A stretch of 64,000 nt of DNA from Nocardioides scoriae (GTDB taxonomy: Bacteria > Actinomycetota > Actinomycetes > Propionibacteriales > Nocardioidaceae): assembly GCF_900104965.1 (NCBI RefSeq), contig NZ_LT629757.1, positions 1,984,001 through 2,048,000 on the forward strand. The letters run 5' to 3'. Below, in pieces: positions 22,603 to 30,645 of this stretch. Both the position numbers and the translations under genes were made by a program. The notes under the pieces are model-generated. The model ran no database searches, was not told the DNA's origin, and worked only from the letters and a program-made list of their open reading frames with translations. Position 1 is the first letter of the stretch; the number at the start of each line of letters is the position of its first letter.

Positions 22603-24477
22603 TCACATCAGGTCGCGCAGCTGGTGGGTCTGGAGCGCGAGCTGCACCTCGAGCCGGCGGCTGCCCTCGCGCCACCCGTCGCCGAGAAGCCGGCCCACCC
22701 GGTCGAGCCGCTGCGTGACCGTGTTGGGGTGCACGTGGAGCTGCTCGGCCGCGTCGCGCAGGCTGCCGCTGGCCGCGAACCAGACCGACACCGTCTCGAC
22801 CAGCCGGGTCTCGCGCTCGGCGTCGTAGCGCAGCAGCGGGCCCAGCGCCTGCTCGATGAACTCGTCGACCTGCTCGGGGCCGTTGTCGCCCAGCAGCAGC
22901 CGGGCCAGGCCCAGGGTCGCCGCGTCGGCGACCTCGCCGGTGCGGCCCAGCCGGAACAGCACGGTCAGCGTGCGCCTGGCCTCGTGCCACGCCGAGGCCA
23001 CCCCGCCCACGGCGTCCTCGACCCGGGCGACGCCCACGGTCGCGCCGTCGAGCCGGTCCTGGAGCTCGCGGCCGAGCTCGCGGGGGTCCCCCGCCGCCAG
23101 CAGCACCAGCTGGCCCTCGTGGACCGCACCGAGCCCGCGCCGCTCCCTGGCCAGGCCGGCGACCACCCGCTGGCCGGCCCGCTCCGAGGCGTGCCGGGCG
23201 ACCGCGAGCGCCAGCGCGCCGTCGAGGTCGGCACCCTGCTGGCGGGCCCGCTCGCGCACCCGCACCGGGTCGAGGCGACGGGTGCCGAGCAGGTCGACGA
23301 GCAGCTCGCCGCGCACCCGGCTCTCGGCCTCGGCCTCGCTGCGCCCGAAGAGCAGCACCATCGCCGTCACCAGCGCCGCCCGCTCCAGGGTGCGGCGCTC
23401 GGGCAGGCCCATGGGGCCGTCGGTGCGCAGCACGAGGGTGCCGAGGTGCTCCTCGCCCGCGGCGGCCACGGCGATCCACGAGCCGTCCTCGGTGCGCACG
23501 CAGCGACCCGAGGCGAGGGCCTCGCCGACGGCGTCGTCCACGTCGACCGGACGTGCGGACCCGGGACCGGCGAGGACGCGGCCCGCGTCGTCGTACACCT
23601 CCACGGCGCCGCCGAGCACCTCCGCCAGCACCTCGGCCACCTCGCCGACCCCGCCCTGGTGCAGCAGCGTGTCGGTGAGCAGGTCGTGGGCGTGCGCGGC
23701 CCGCTCGGAGGCCTGGTTGCGGGCGACCAGCGCCTCGGTCGCGGCGTCGGCGTCGGCGACCGCGGCGCGGGCGCGCTCGAAGAGCCGGGCGTTCTCCAGC
23801 GCCACGGCCGCGTGGGCGGCGAACGACGTCAGCAGCGTGACCTCGTTGGCCGGGAACGGCCGCACCCGCCGGTGCACCGCGAGCAGGGCGCCGATCACCA
23901 CGCCCTCGACCATCAGGGGGACGCCGAGGATGGCGCGGATCTGCTCGCCCTCCACCGCGGTGTCGATGTACTCGCGGTGCAGGAACCGCTCGTCGGCCTG
24001 GTAGTCCTCGGTGAAGTACGGCGCTCCCGACTGCGCCACCAGCCCCAGCAGGCCGGTGCCGAGCGGCAGCCGCAGCCGGCGGAACTCCGGGGTCAGCGCC
24101 CCGTCGGTCACCTTCATGTACGACGCGCCGTCGGGCGCGTCGTTGAGCGACAGGTAGGTCATGTCGGCGCCGAGCAGCTGCCGGGCGCGGCGCACGATCG
24201 CGGCCAGGATGGCGTCGAGGTCGCGGATCGCGGTCAGGTCGCGCGCGGTCTCGTAGAGGGCCGACAGCTCGGCCTCCCGGGAGCGCTGCCGCTCGGCCTG
24301 GGCCTGGAGCCGGTGGGCCAGCTCGCGCAGCCAGGCCAGGTCGGTGGCGCTGGGGCCGGCCGCCCCGGGGCCGCCGTCGGTCCCGGCTGCGGGGTGGGCG
24401 CGGGCGAGCACGGCGTCGAGCTCCTCGCGCGACCCACCGGCCAGCAGCAGCTCCAGCACCTCCGCTCCCACGTCCAC
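22603..24477 (-). CDS. GAF domain, PucR-type helix-turn-helix transcriptional regulator
   Basis: 624 residues. After a short N-terminal region, a helical stretch (~50-75) leads to a GAF domain (~75-235; LTAIRDLDAILAAIVRRARQLLGADMTYL ... GVPLMVEGVVIGALLAVHRR ... AAVALENARLFERARAA). A middle helical/GGDEF-like region of the PucR family follows, then a C-terminal HTH (LRDAAEQLHVHPNTVTQRLDRV, ~575-600). GTG 24477 follows GAGAGG by 8 nt. It is encoded upstream of bdhA on the same strand, so it probably activates the hydroxybutyrate genes after binding a metabolite in the GAF pocket. Much longer open frames here are GC artefacts. Confidence 0.87.
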   Translation of the reverse strand: MDVGAEVLELLLAGGSREELDAVLARAHPAAGTDGGPGAAGPSATDLAWLRELAHRLQAQAERQRSREAELSALYETARDLTAIRDLDAILAAIVRRARQLLGADMTYLSLNDAPDGASYMKVTDGALTPEFRRLRLPLGTGLLGLVAQSGAPYFTEDYQADERFLHREYIDTAVEGEQIRAILGVPLMVEGVVIGALLAVHRRVRPFPANEVTLLTSFAAHAAVALENARLFERARAAVADADAATEALVARNQASERAAHAHDLLTDTLLHQGGVGEVAEVLAEVLGGAVEVYDDAGRVLAGPGSARPVDVDDAVGEALASGRCVRTEDGSWIAVAAAGEEHLGTLVLRTDGPMGLPERRTLERAALVTAMVLLFGRSEAEAESRVRGELLVDLLGTRRLDPVRVRERARQQGADLDGALALAVARHASERAGQRVVAGLARERRGLGAVHEGQLVLLAAGDPRELGRELQDRLDGATVGVARVEDAVGGVASAWHEARRTLTVLFRLGRTGEVADAATLGLARLLLGDNGPEQVDEFIEQALGPLLRYDAERETRLVETVSVWFAASGSLRDAAEQLHVHPNTVTQRLDRVGRLLGDGWREGSRRLEVQLALQTHQLRDLM

Positions 24478-24516
24478 GGGCTGATCCTCTCGCAGCCCGC
24501 CCGTAGGATTCGACGG

Positions 24517-26682
24517 ATGTCCTCCTCCGCCCCCCGCTCCCTCGCCGACCAGCTGCGCGGCTGGCCCGACGAGCGGCTGGCGCGGCTGCTGGAGGCCCGC
24601 CCCGACCTCGCCACCCCGGCGCCCCACGACTCCTCCCAGCTGGCCGCCCGCGTCGTGGTCCGCACCTCGGTGCTGCGGGCCCTCGACGGTCTCGACTTCC
24701 TGGAGCTGACCGTGCTCCAGGCGCTGGTCCAGGACGTCGACCCCACCTCCCTGCCGGCGTCCGGCGAGGCGGCCGACCGGGCGCTCGACCGGCTGCTGTC
24801 GCTGGCGCTGGCGTGGGGTGACCCGCCGCGCCCCGTGCTGGCGGTGAGCGAGCTGCTGCGCCTGCCCGACGGCCCCCCGGTCGAGGAGGTCCCCTCCCTG
24901 CTCGAGGGCCTGGAGCCGCGCGCCCGGGCGATCCTCGACCACCTCGCCCAGACCGGCGCCGACGGCCGCTGGGGCGGCGGCCCCGGGCCCACCGCGGCGC
25001 TGGTGTCCTCGGGCCTGCTGGTGCGCCTCGACGAGCGCCACGTCACGCTGCCCTGGACGGTGCGGCTCTGCCTCTGGTCGCATACCCTGGGCCCGCTCGA
25101 CGAGGCCCCGGTGCTGGCCACCGCCGAGCGCGGCACCGCCCTGGTCGACCGGGCCGCCGCGGGCGCGGCGTTCGAGGCGGTGCGCCGCACCGAGCTGCTG
25201 CTCGACCGCTGGGGCACCCACCCGCCGCCGGCGCTCAAGGCCGGCGGTCTCGGCGTGCGCGACCTGCGGGCCACCTCCACGCTGCTCCACGTCGAGAACG
25301 ACGTGACCGCGCTGGTCGTCGAGACCGCGTCGGCCGCCGGGCTGCTGGCGCAGGGCATGACCGACGACCTCGACGGGGCCTGGCTGCCGACCGACGGCTA
25401 CGACGTGTGGAACGCCGGCACGCCCGCCTCGCGCTGGCGGGCCCTGGCCCGCGCCTGGGTCGACAACCCGCGCCTGGTCTCCTCGATCGGCGGGCGCGTG
25501 GCCGACAAGCCGGTCAACGCCCTGTCCCCCGACCTCACCCGCAGCTGGCTGCGCGAGCTGCGCCACGACGTGCTCGCCGAGCTGGCCGCGCTGCCCGCCG
25601 GTCACACCCTGGCCGCCGGCACCGGCGTCGCCTCCCTGGTCGAGCGGCTGCGGTGGCGGCGGCCCCGGCGTCCTGCGTCCCGCCTGGCCCAGGTGCCCTC
25701 CGTGCTCTCCGAGGCCGCGCTGCTCGGCGTCACCGGGCTCGACGGCCTCAGCGGCGTCGGGCGGCGGCTGCTCGCCGACCCCGAGGACCCGCGCGTCGTC
25801 GGCGAGCTGGAGGAGCTGCTCCCCCGCCCGGTCGACCACGTCCTGATCCAGGCCGACCTGACCGCCGTCGCGCCCGGCCCGCTCGAGCAGGAGGTCGCGC
25901 GCCGGCTGGCGATGCTGGCCGACGTCGAGAGCCGCGGCGGCGCCACCGTCTACCGCTTCGCCGCGACCTCGGTGCGCCGGGCCTTCGACGCCGGCTGGTC
26001 CTCGGCCGAGGTGCACGACTTCGTCACCCAGACCTCGCGCACGCCCGTCCCGCAGTCGCTGACCTACCTCATCGACGACGTCTCGCGCCGCTTCGGCACG
26101 GTCCGCGCCGGGCACGCCGAGTCGTTCCTGCGCAGCGACGACGAGACCGCGCTGACCGAGCTGGTCCACGCCGCCGGCGCCGAGTCGCTGCGGCTGCGCC
26201 GGATCGCCCCCACCGTCGTGGTCTCCGACCTCCCGCTCGCGACGCTGCTGCCCCGGCTGCGCGAGCTCGGCCAGTCGCCCGTGGTCGAGTCGGTCGACGG
26301 CACCGTGCAGGTGGCCCGCCCCGACGTCTTCCGCGCCCGGGTGCCCCGCCGCCGCTCCCCCGTCTCGGTGCGGACCGCCGTGCGCACCAGCGCCGTGGTC
26401 ACGGCCATCCGCTCGGGCGACCGCTCCACCCGCCCGCGCGCCGAGCGCGGCGCCAGCGCGACCACCCCCTCCGAGGTGATCGCCCTGCTGCGCGACGCGG
26501 CGGAGTCCGGCAGCGAGCTGGTCATCGGCTACGTCGGCAACGACGGCACCGTGGCCGAGCGCGTGGTCACGCCCTCGCGCGTCGAGGGCGGCCAGCTCAC
26601 GGCGTACGACGAGCGCAGCGACGCCGACCGCACCTTCGCGGTCCACCGGATCACCGCGGTGAGCCGGCAGCCGAGCGGCTGA
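24517..26682 (+). CDS. Helicase-associated (XPB N-terminal-like) domain protein
   Basis: 721 residues. N-terminal SLADQLRGWPDERLARLLEARPDLATPAPHD and winged-helix-like repeats, a central domain with PLPRPVDHVLIQADLTAVAPGPL type sequence, and the block TSRTPVPQSLTYLIDDVSRRFGTVRAG are signatures of actinobacterial helicase C-terminal/XPB N-terminal-domain proteins. It has no Walker A or DEAD box, so it is not itself a helicase. A WYL-like beta domain may close the protein (VIGYVGNDGTVAERVVTPSRVEGGQLTAYDE). The XPB helicase is encoded two genes downstream. ATG 24517 is 7 nt behind TAGGAT. It is divergent from the GAF regulator. Confidence 0.85.
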   Translation: MSSSAPRSLADQLRGWPDERLARLLEARPDLATPAPHDSSQLAARVVVRTSVLRALDGLDFLELTVLQALVQDVDPTSLPASGEAADRALDRLLSLALAWGDPPRPVLAVSELLRLPDGPPVEEVPSLLEGLEPRARAILDHLAQTGADGRWGGGPGPTAALVSSGLLVRLDERHVTLPWTVRLCLWSHTLGPLDEAPVLATAERGTALVDRAAAGAAFEAVRRTELLLDRWGTHPPPALKAGGLGVRDLRATSTLLHVENDVTALVVETASAAGLLAQGMTDDLDGAWLPTDGYDVWNAGTPASRWRALARAWVDNPRLVSSIGGRVADKPVNALSPDLTRSWLRELRHDVLAELAALPAGHTLAAGTGVASLVERLRWRRPRRPASRLAQVPSVLSEAALLGVTGLDGLSGVGRRLLADPEDPRVVGELEELLPRPVDHVLIQADLTAVAPGPLEQEVARRLAMLADVESRGGATVYRFAATSVRRAFDAGWSSAEVHDFVTQTSRTPVPQSLTYLIDDVSRRFGTVRAGHAESFLRSDDETALTELVHAAGAESLRLRRIAPTVVVSDLPLATLLPRLRELGQSPVVESVDGTVQVARPDVFRARVPRRRSPVSVRTAVRTSAVVTAIRSGDRSTRPRAERGASATTPSEVIALLRDAAESGSELVIGYVGNDGTVAERVVTPSRVEGGQLTAYDERSDADRTFAVHRITAVSRQPSG

Positions 26683-26690
26683 GGGGCGCG

Positions 26691-26750
26691 CTGATCACCC
26701 GGACGTCCGGGTGATCAGTCACTGGACGGCTGTTGCAACAGACGTCCAGT
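26691..26750. repeat. Two adjacent long palindromes
   Basis: 26691-26718 is a perfect 28-bp palindrome with arms CTGATCACCCGGAC and GTCCGGGTGATCAG. 26721-26750 is a 30-bp palindrome with a single mismatched pair, arms ACTGGACGGCTGTTG and CAACAGACGTCCAGT. A further half-site, GGACGTCCAGT, follows at 26760-26770. They lie 8 bp after the helicase-associated gene and can act as terminators; the shared GACGTCC core also suits a protein-binding site. Confidence 0.65.
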
Positions 26751-26811
26751 CACCGAGAAGGACGTCCAGTGGGACCGATGAGCACGTCGTACGCCGCGGG
26801 TCTGCCTCCCC

Positions 26812-27399
26812 ATGACCGACCTGACCCCCACCACCGACCGCACCGCCGCTGTGGTCGCCGCCCTCCGCGACGACGACCTCGACCGGCCGACGCCCGCCGG
26901 GAGCGTCCGCCAGGTGGTCCAGCACGTGCTGGGCCTGGCCGTGGCCTTCCGCGACGCGGCCGCCAAGCTCGACGGTCCCACCACCAGCACCCCGCCCGGG
27001 CCGGTCGACGACCCGCTGCCCGAGGGCTGGCGCGAGCTCGCCTCCGCGCGGCTGGTCGAGCTGGCCGAGGCGTGGCGCGCCCCCGACGCATGGACCGGGA
27101 TGACCAGGGCCGGGGGCGTCGACCTGCCGGGCGAGGTGGCCGGGCTGGTCGCCCTCGACGAGGTGCTGCTGCACGGGTGGGACCTCGCGGTCGCGTCCGG
27201 CCAGGACTACGCGCCCAGCCGGGTGGAGTGCGACGCCGTGCTCCCGATCGTCTCGCCCTCCCCCGAGACGCCCGACGGCTCCGACCGGGGCGGGCTGTTC
27301 GGGCCGGTCGTCGCGGTGCCGGACGGGGCCGGGCCCTTCGACCGGGTGCTCGGTCTGGCGGGGAGGGACCCCCACTGGGTCCGTACCCTTGCCCGGTGA
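26812..27399 (+). CDS. TIGR03086-like / DinB-superfamily metal-binding protein
   Basis: 195 residues. RTAAVVAALRDDDLDRPTPAGSVRQVVQHVLGLAVAF is the first helix pair of the mycothiol-dependent maleylpyruvate isomerase N-domain/DinB fold; a His here (QHVLG) and the later LDEVLLHGWDLAVASGQ His-x2-Asp supply metal ligands. The usual Cys of TIGR03086 is absent. The family uses a metal and, in some members, mycothiol; the reaction is unknown. ATG 26812 starts it; its stop overlaps the GTG of the XPB helicase gene (GTGA), so both are translated together. Confidence 0.78.
   Translation: MTDLTPTTDRTAAVVAALRDDDLDRPTPAGSVRQVVQHVLGLAVAFRDAAAKLDGPTTSTPPGPVDDPLPEGWRELASARLVELAEAWRAPDAWTGMTRAGGVDLPGEVAGLVALDEVLLHGWDLAVASGQDYAPSRVECDAVLPIVSPSPETPDGSDRGGLFGPVVAVPDGAGPFDRVLGLAGRDPHWVRTLAR
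27384..27389 (+). promoter_or_regulatory. -10-like TACCCT before the XPB gene
   Basis: TACCCT lies 6 nt before the GTG at 27396, inside the end of the preceding gene. It could give a leaderless helicase mRNA in addition to read-through from upstream. Confidence 0.4.
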
Positions 27400-29030
27400 A
27401 CGACGGCCCCCTCATCGTCCAGTCGGACAAGACCCTCCTGCTCGAGATCGACCACGAGCAGGCGAGCGCGTGCCGCAAGGCGATCGCGCCGTTCGCCGAG
27501 CTCGAGCGCAGTCCCGAGCACATCCACACCTACCGCCTCACCCCGCTCGGCCTGTGGAACGCCCGCGCCGCCGGACACGACGCCGAGCAGGTGGTCAACA
27601 CCCTGCTCACCTTCAGCCGCTACGCCGTCCCGCACGCCCTGCTCATCGACATCGCCGAGACCATGGACCGCTACGGCCGGCTGCGACTCGACAAGCACCC
27701 CGTCCACGGCCTGGTGCTCTCCTCGACCGACCACGCGGTCTTCGAGGAGGTGGTGCGGTCCAAGAAGGTCGCCGGCATGCTCGGCGAGCGCATCGAGACC
27801 GACACCGCCGTGGTCCACCCCTCCCAGCGCGGCAACCTCAAGCAGGCGCTGCTCAAGCTGGGCTGGCCGGCCGAGGACTTCGCGGGGTACGTCGACGGCG
27901 AGGCCCACGCCATCTCCCTCGACGAGACCGAGTGGAGCCTGCGGCCCTACCAGCGCGAGGCCGCCGAGTCGTTCTGGCACGGCGGCTCCGGCGTCGTGGT
28001 CCTCCCCTGCGGGGCCGGCAAGACGCTGGTCGGCGCGGCCGCGATGGCCCACGCGCAGGCGACCACGCTCATCCTGGTCACCAACACCGTCAGCGCGCGG
28101 CAGTGGAAGAGCGAGCTGGTCCGGCGCACGTCGCTCACCGAGGACGAGATCGGCGAGTACAGCGGCGCCAAGAAGGAGATCAAGCCGGTCACCATCGCGA
28201 CGTACCAGGTGCTCACGATGCGTCGCAAGGGCGCCTACCCCCACCTCGACCTGCTCGACGCCAAGGACTGGGGCCTGATCGTGTACGACGAGGTCCACCT
28301 GCTGCCCGCGCCGATCTTCCGGATGACCGCCGACCTGCAGGCCCGCCGGCGGGTCGGTCTCACAGCCACGCTGGTGCGCGAGGACGGCCGCGAGGGCGAC
28401 GTGTTCAGCCTCATCGGGCCCAAGCGCTACGACGCGCCCTGGAAGGACATCGAGTCGCAGGGCTGGATCGCGCCGGCCGACTGCGTGGAGGTGCGGGTGA
28501 GCCTGCCCGAGGGCGAGCGGCTGGCGTACGCCACCTCCGAGCCCGAGGAGCGCTACCGCCTGGCCAGCTCGACCCACGAGAAGGTCAAGGTCGCCGCCCA
28601 GCTGGTCGCCCAGCACCCCGGCGAGCCGACCCTGGTGATCGGCCAGTACCTCGACCAGCTCGACGAGCTCGCCGCCCACCTCGACGCCCCCGTCATCAAG
28701 GGCGAGACCAGCGTCAAGGAGCGCGAGCGGCTCTTCGAGGGCTTCCGGACCGGCGAGATCCCGCTCCTCGTGGTCTCCAAGGTCGCCAACTTCTCCGTCG
28801 ACCTGCCCGGCGCCCAGGTGGCGATCCAGGTCAGCGGCTCCTTCGGCTCCCGGCAGGAGGAGGCCCAGCGACTCGGCCGGCTGCTGCGACCCAAGAGCGA
28901 CGGCAAGACCGCGCGGTTCTACACCATCGTCAGCCGCGACACCGTCGACGCCGACTTCGCCCAGAACCGCCAGCGGTTCCTGGCCGAGCAGGGGTACGCC
29001 TACCGGATCATGGACGCCACCGACCTCTGA
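27396..29030 (+). CDS. DNA repair helicase XPB
   Basis: 544 residues. The N-terminal ~180 residues are the XPB damage-recognition-like part (GPLIVQSDKTLLLEIDH ... HTYRLTPLGLWNARAAG). The helicase core has Walker A GAGKT in PCGAGKT (204-210), DEVH box (298-301), GLTATLVREDGRE with the RED motif diagnostic of XPB (328-330), then HD2 motifs VIGQYLDQLDEL and GSRQEEAQRLGRLLRPK (motif VI). It unwinds DNA 3'-5' and is presumed to act in repair or transcription-coupled processes; the role in actinobacteria is not settled. GTG 27396 overlaps the previous stop. Confidence 0.95.
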   Translation: MNDGPLIVQSDKTLLLEIDHEQASACRKAIAPFAELERSPEHIHTYRLTPLGLWNARAAGHDAEQVVNTLLTFSRYAVPHALLIDIAETMDRYGRLRLDKHPVHGLVLSSTDHAVFEEVVRSKKVAGMLGERIETDTAVVHPSQRGNLKQALLKLGWPAEDFAGYVDGEAHAISLDETEWSLRPYQREAAESFWHGGSGVVVLPCGAGKTLVGAAAMAHAQATTLILVTNTVSARQWKSELVRRTSLTEDEIGEYSGAKKEIKPVTIATYQVLTMRRKGAYPHLDLLDAKDWGLIVYDEVHLLPAPIFRMTADLQARRRVGLTATLVREDGREGDVFSLIGPKRYDAPWKDIESQGWIAPADCVEVRVSLPEGERLAYATSEPEERYRLASSTHEKVKVAAQLVAQHPGEPTLVIGQYLDQLDELAAHLDAPVIKGETSVKERERLFEGFRTGEIPLLVVSKVANFSVDLPGAQVAIQVSGSFGSRQEEAQRLGRLLRPKSDGKTARFYTIVSRDTVDADFAQNRQRFLAEQGYAYRIMDATDL

Positions 29031-29056
29031 CGGCGCCGCTCAGCCGGCCGCCGTCC

Positions 29057-29144
29057 CGCAGACGCGCGGACACAAGTTCTCCCGTCACCGGGACGAACTC
29101 GGGCACGACGGGCGTACGCCGAGACTTGTGTCCGCGCGTCTGCG
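29057..29144. repeat. 88-nt element with 20-bp terminal inverted repeats
   Basis: The left arm CGCAGACGCGCGGACACAAG (29057-29076) and right arm (29125-29144) are exact complements over 20 bp. The 48-bp centre continues the fold (TCTCCCGTC with GACGGG and GAGA, an 8-nt bulge). The gap 29031-29250 between xpb and serA otherwise holds nothing. It may be a terminator, a REP/MITE-like element or a structured RNA. Confidence 0.65.
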
Positions 29145-29238
29145 AGGTCCGGGGGCGGGTCGGGGGTCCCACGGGCGGCGCACGGCCCGGGGCGTCTCGC
29201 CCCACGCGGGGCGTGGTGGTCGTGGTCGGGCGCCCTCG

Positions 29239-29244
29239 TAAACT
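29239..29244 (+). promoter_or_regulatory. -10 box TAAACT for serA
   Basis: TAAACT, 6-nt gap, then GTG 29251. There is no ribosome-binding site; a leaderless start is likely. Confidence 0.55.
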
Positions 29245-29250
29245 CGTCCG

Positions 29251-30459
29251 GTGACCAAGCCCGAAGTCCTGCTGCTGGAGAACATCCACCCCGTCGCGAC
29301 CGACGTCTTCGAGCGCAACGGCGTCCTGGTCCACACCCGGCCCGGCTCGCTCGGCGAGGACGACCTCATCGAGGCGCTCCAGGGCAAGACGATGGTCGGG
29401 ATCCGCTCCAACACCAAGGTGACCGAGCGCGTCCTCGACGCCTGCCCCGACCTGACCGCCATCGGGGCGTTCTGCATCGGCACCAACCAGATCGACCTCG
29501 CCGCGGCTGCCGCGCGGGGCGTCGCGGCCTTCAACGCGCCGTACTCCAACACCCGCAGCGTGGTCGAGCTCGTCATCGGCGAGATCATCGCGCTCGCCCG
29601 CCGGCTCACCGAGAAGACCGGCAAGATGCACGACGGCGTCTGGGACAAGTCGGCCATGGGCAGCCACGAGGTGCGCGGCCGCACGCTCGGCATCGTCGGG
29701 TACGGCAACATCGGGACGCAGCTGTCCAACCTGGCCGAGTCGATGGGCCTGCGCGTGATCTTCTTCGACACCGCTGACCGCCTCGCCCACGGCAACGCCC
29801 GCCGCGTCGGCACCCTCGAGGAGCTGCTCGCGGAGGCCGACGTGGTCTCGCTGCACGTCGACGGCCGCCCCGGCAACGCCGGCCTCTTCGGCGCGGCGCA
29901 GTTCGCCGCGATGAAGCCGCGCTCGCTGTTCATCAACGCCTCGCGCGGCATGGTCGTCGACGACGTCGCGCTGCGCGAGCACATCCTCTCGGGGCACATC
30001 GCGGGCGCCGCGCTCGACGTCTTCCCGGTCGAGCCCAAGGCCCAGGGCGACGAGTTCGAGTCGGCCCTGCGCGGCCTGCCCAACGTCATCCTCACGCCCC
30101 ACGTCGGCGGCTCGACCCAGGAGGCGCAGGAGGAGATCGGCTACTTCGTCTCCGGCAAGCTCTCGCGCTACCTCCGCGGCGGCAGCACCGAGCTCTCGGT
30201 CAACCTGCCCGAGGTCGCCGCCCCTGCCCTGGCCGCCGGCTCGCGGATCTCGCTGCTCCACCACAACATCCCCGGTGTCCTCGCCTCGGTCAACCAGATG
30301 CTCGCCGAGCAGGACGCCAACGTGACGGCGCAGTACCTCTCCACCCGCGGCGAGCAGGGGTACGTCGTCACCGACGTCGCCACCGCCCTCACCGACGACG
30401 CCCTCACCGGCCTCCGCTCCGCCGACTCGACGATCTGGCTGCGCACCCACCACGCCTGA
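29251..30459 (+). CDS. serA: D-3-phosphoglycerate dehydrogenase
   Basis: 402 residues, the short (E. coli-like) SerA with a single C-terminal ACT domain and no intervening domain. FCIGTNQIDLAAAAARGVAAFNAPYSNTRSVVELVIGE is the substrate/coenzyme interface; TLGIVGYGNIGTQLSNLAE is the NAD Rossmann turn; NASRGMVVDD carries the catalytic Arg, DVFPVEP the Glu and LTPHVGGSTQEAQ the His. The ACT domain (~320-402, HHNIPGVLASVNQMLAEQDANV) is expected to bind serine for feedback inhibition. It makes 3-phosphohydroxypyruvate for serine synthesis. Start GTG 29251. Confidence 0.95.
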   Translation: MTKPEVLLLENIHPVATDVFERNGVLVHTRPGSLGEDDLIEALQGKTMVGIRSNTKVTERVLDACPDLTAIGAFCIGTNQIDLAAAAARGVAAFNAPYSNTRSVVELVIGEIIALARRLTEKTGKMHDGVWDKSAMGSHEVRGRTLGIVGYGNIGTQLSNLAESMGLRVIFFDTADRLAHGNARRVGTLEELLAEADVVSLHVDGRPGNAGLFGAAQFAAMKPRSLFINASRGMVVDDVALREHILSGHIAGAALDVFPVEPKAQGDEFESALRGLPNVILTPHVGGSTQEAQEEIGYFVSGKLSRYLRGGSTELSVNLPEVAAPALAAGSRISLLHHNIPGVLASVNQMLAEQDANVTAQYLSTRGEQGYVVTDVATALTDDALTGLRSADSTIWLRTHHA

Positions 30460-30464
30460 CCCCG

Positions 30465-30612
30465 CCGAGCGGGCGATCGCAGCACGCGCCGGAGCGCCGA
30501 CCGGGCGATCACGGCACGCGCCAGAGCGCCGACCGGGCAATTGCGGCACGCGCCGGAGCGCCGACCGGGCGATCGCGGCACGCGCCAGAACTCCGACCGG
30601 GCGATCGCGGCA
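30465..30612. repeat. 32-bp direct tandem repeat, 4.6 copies
   Basis: Units start at 30465, 30497, 30529, 30561 and 30593 (last one partial, 20 bp). The unit begins CCGACCGGGCGATCGCGGCA and ends CGCGCC-(G/A)-GAGCG; copies differ at 2-5 positions. There are no spacers, so it is not a CRISPR. It fills most of the 186-bp gap between serA and the PH-like gene; 32 is not a multiple of 3, and no gene reads through it. Confidence 0.85.
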
Positions 30613-30645
30613 CCGTCCGGCGCCGGTCCCGGGAGGATGGGGTCG

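Noticed and set aside
22516-26682. Very long open frames: 22516-26682 (+, 1388 codons) and 22603-26646 (-, 1347 codons)
   Set aside because: Their true ends are set by recognisable protein starts at 24517 and 24477; the remainder is stop-free only because of high GC and has low-complexity Arg/Gly/Ala translation.
30465-30612. CRISPR array
   Set aside because: The 32-bp units are contiguous with no spacers, and no cas genes are present.
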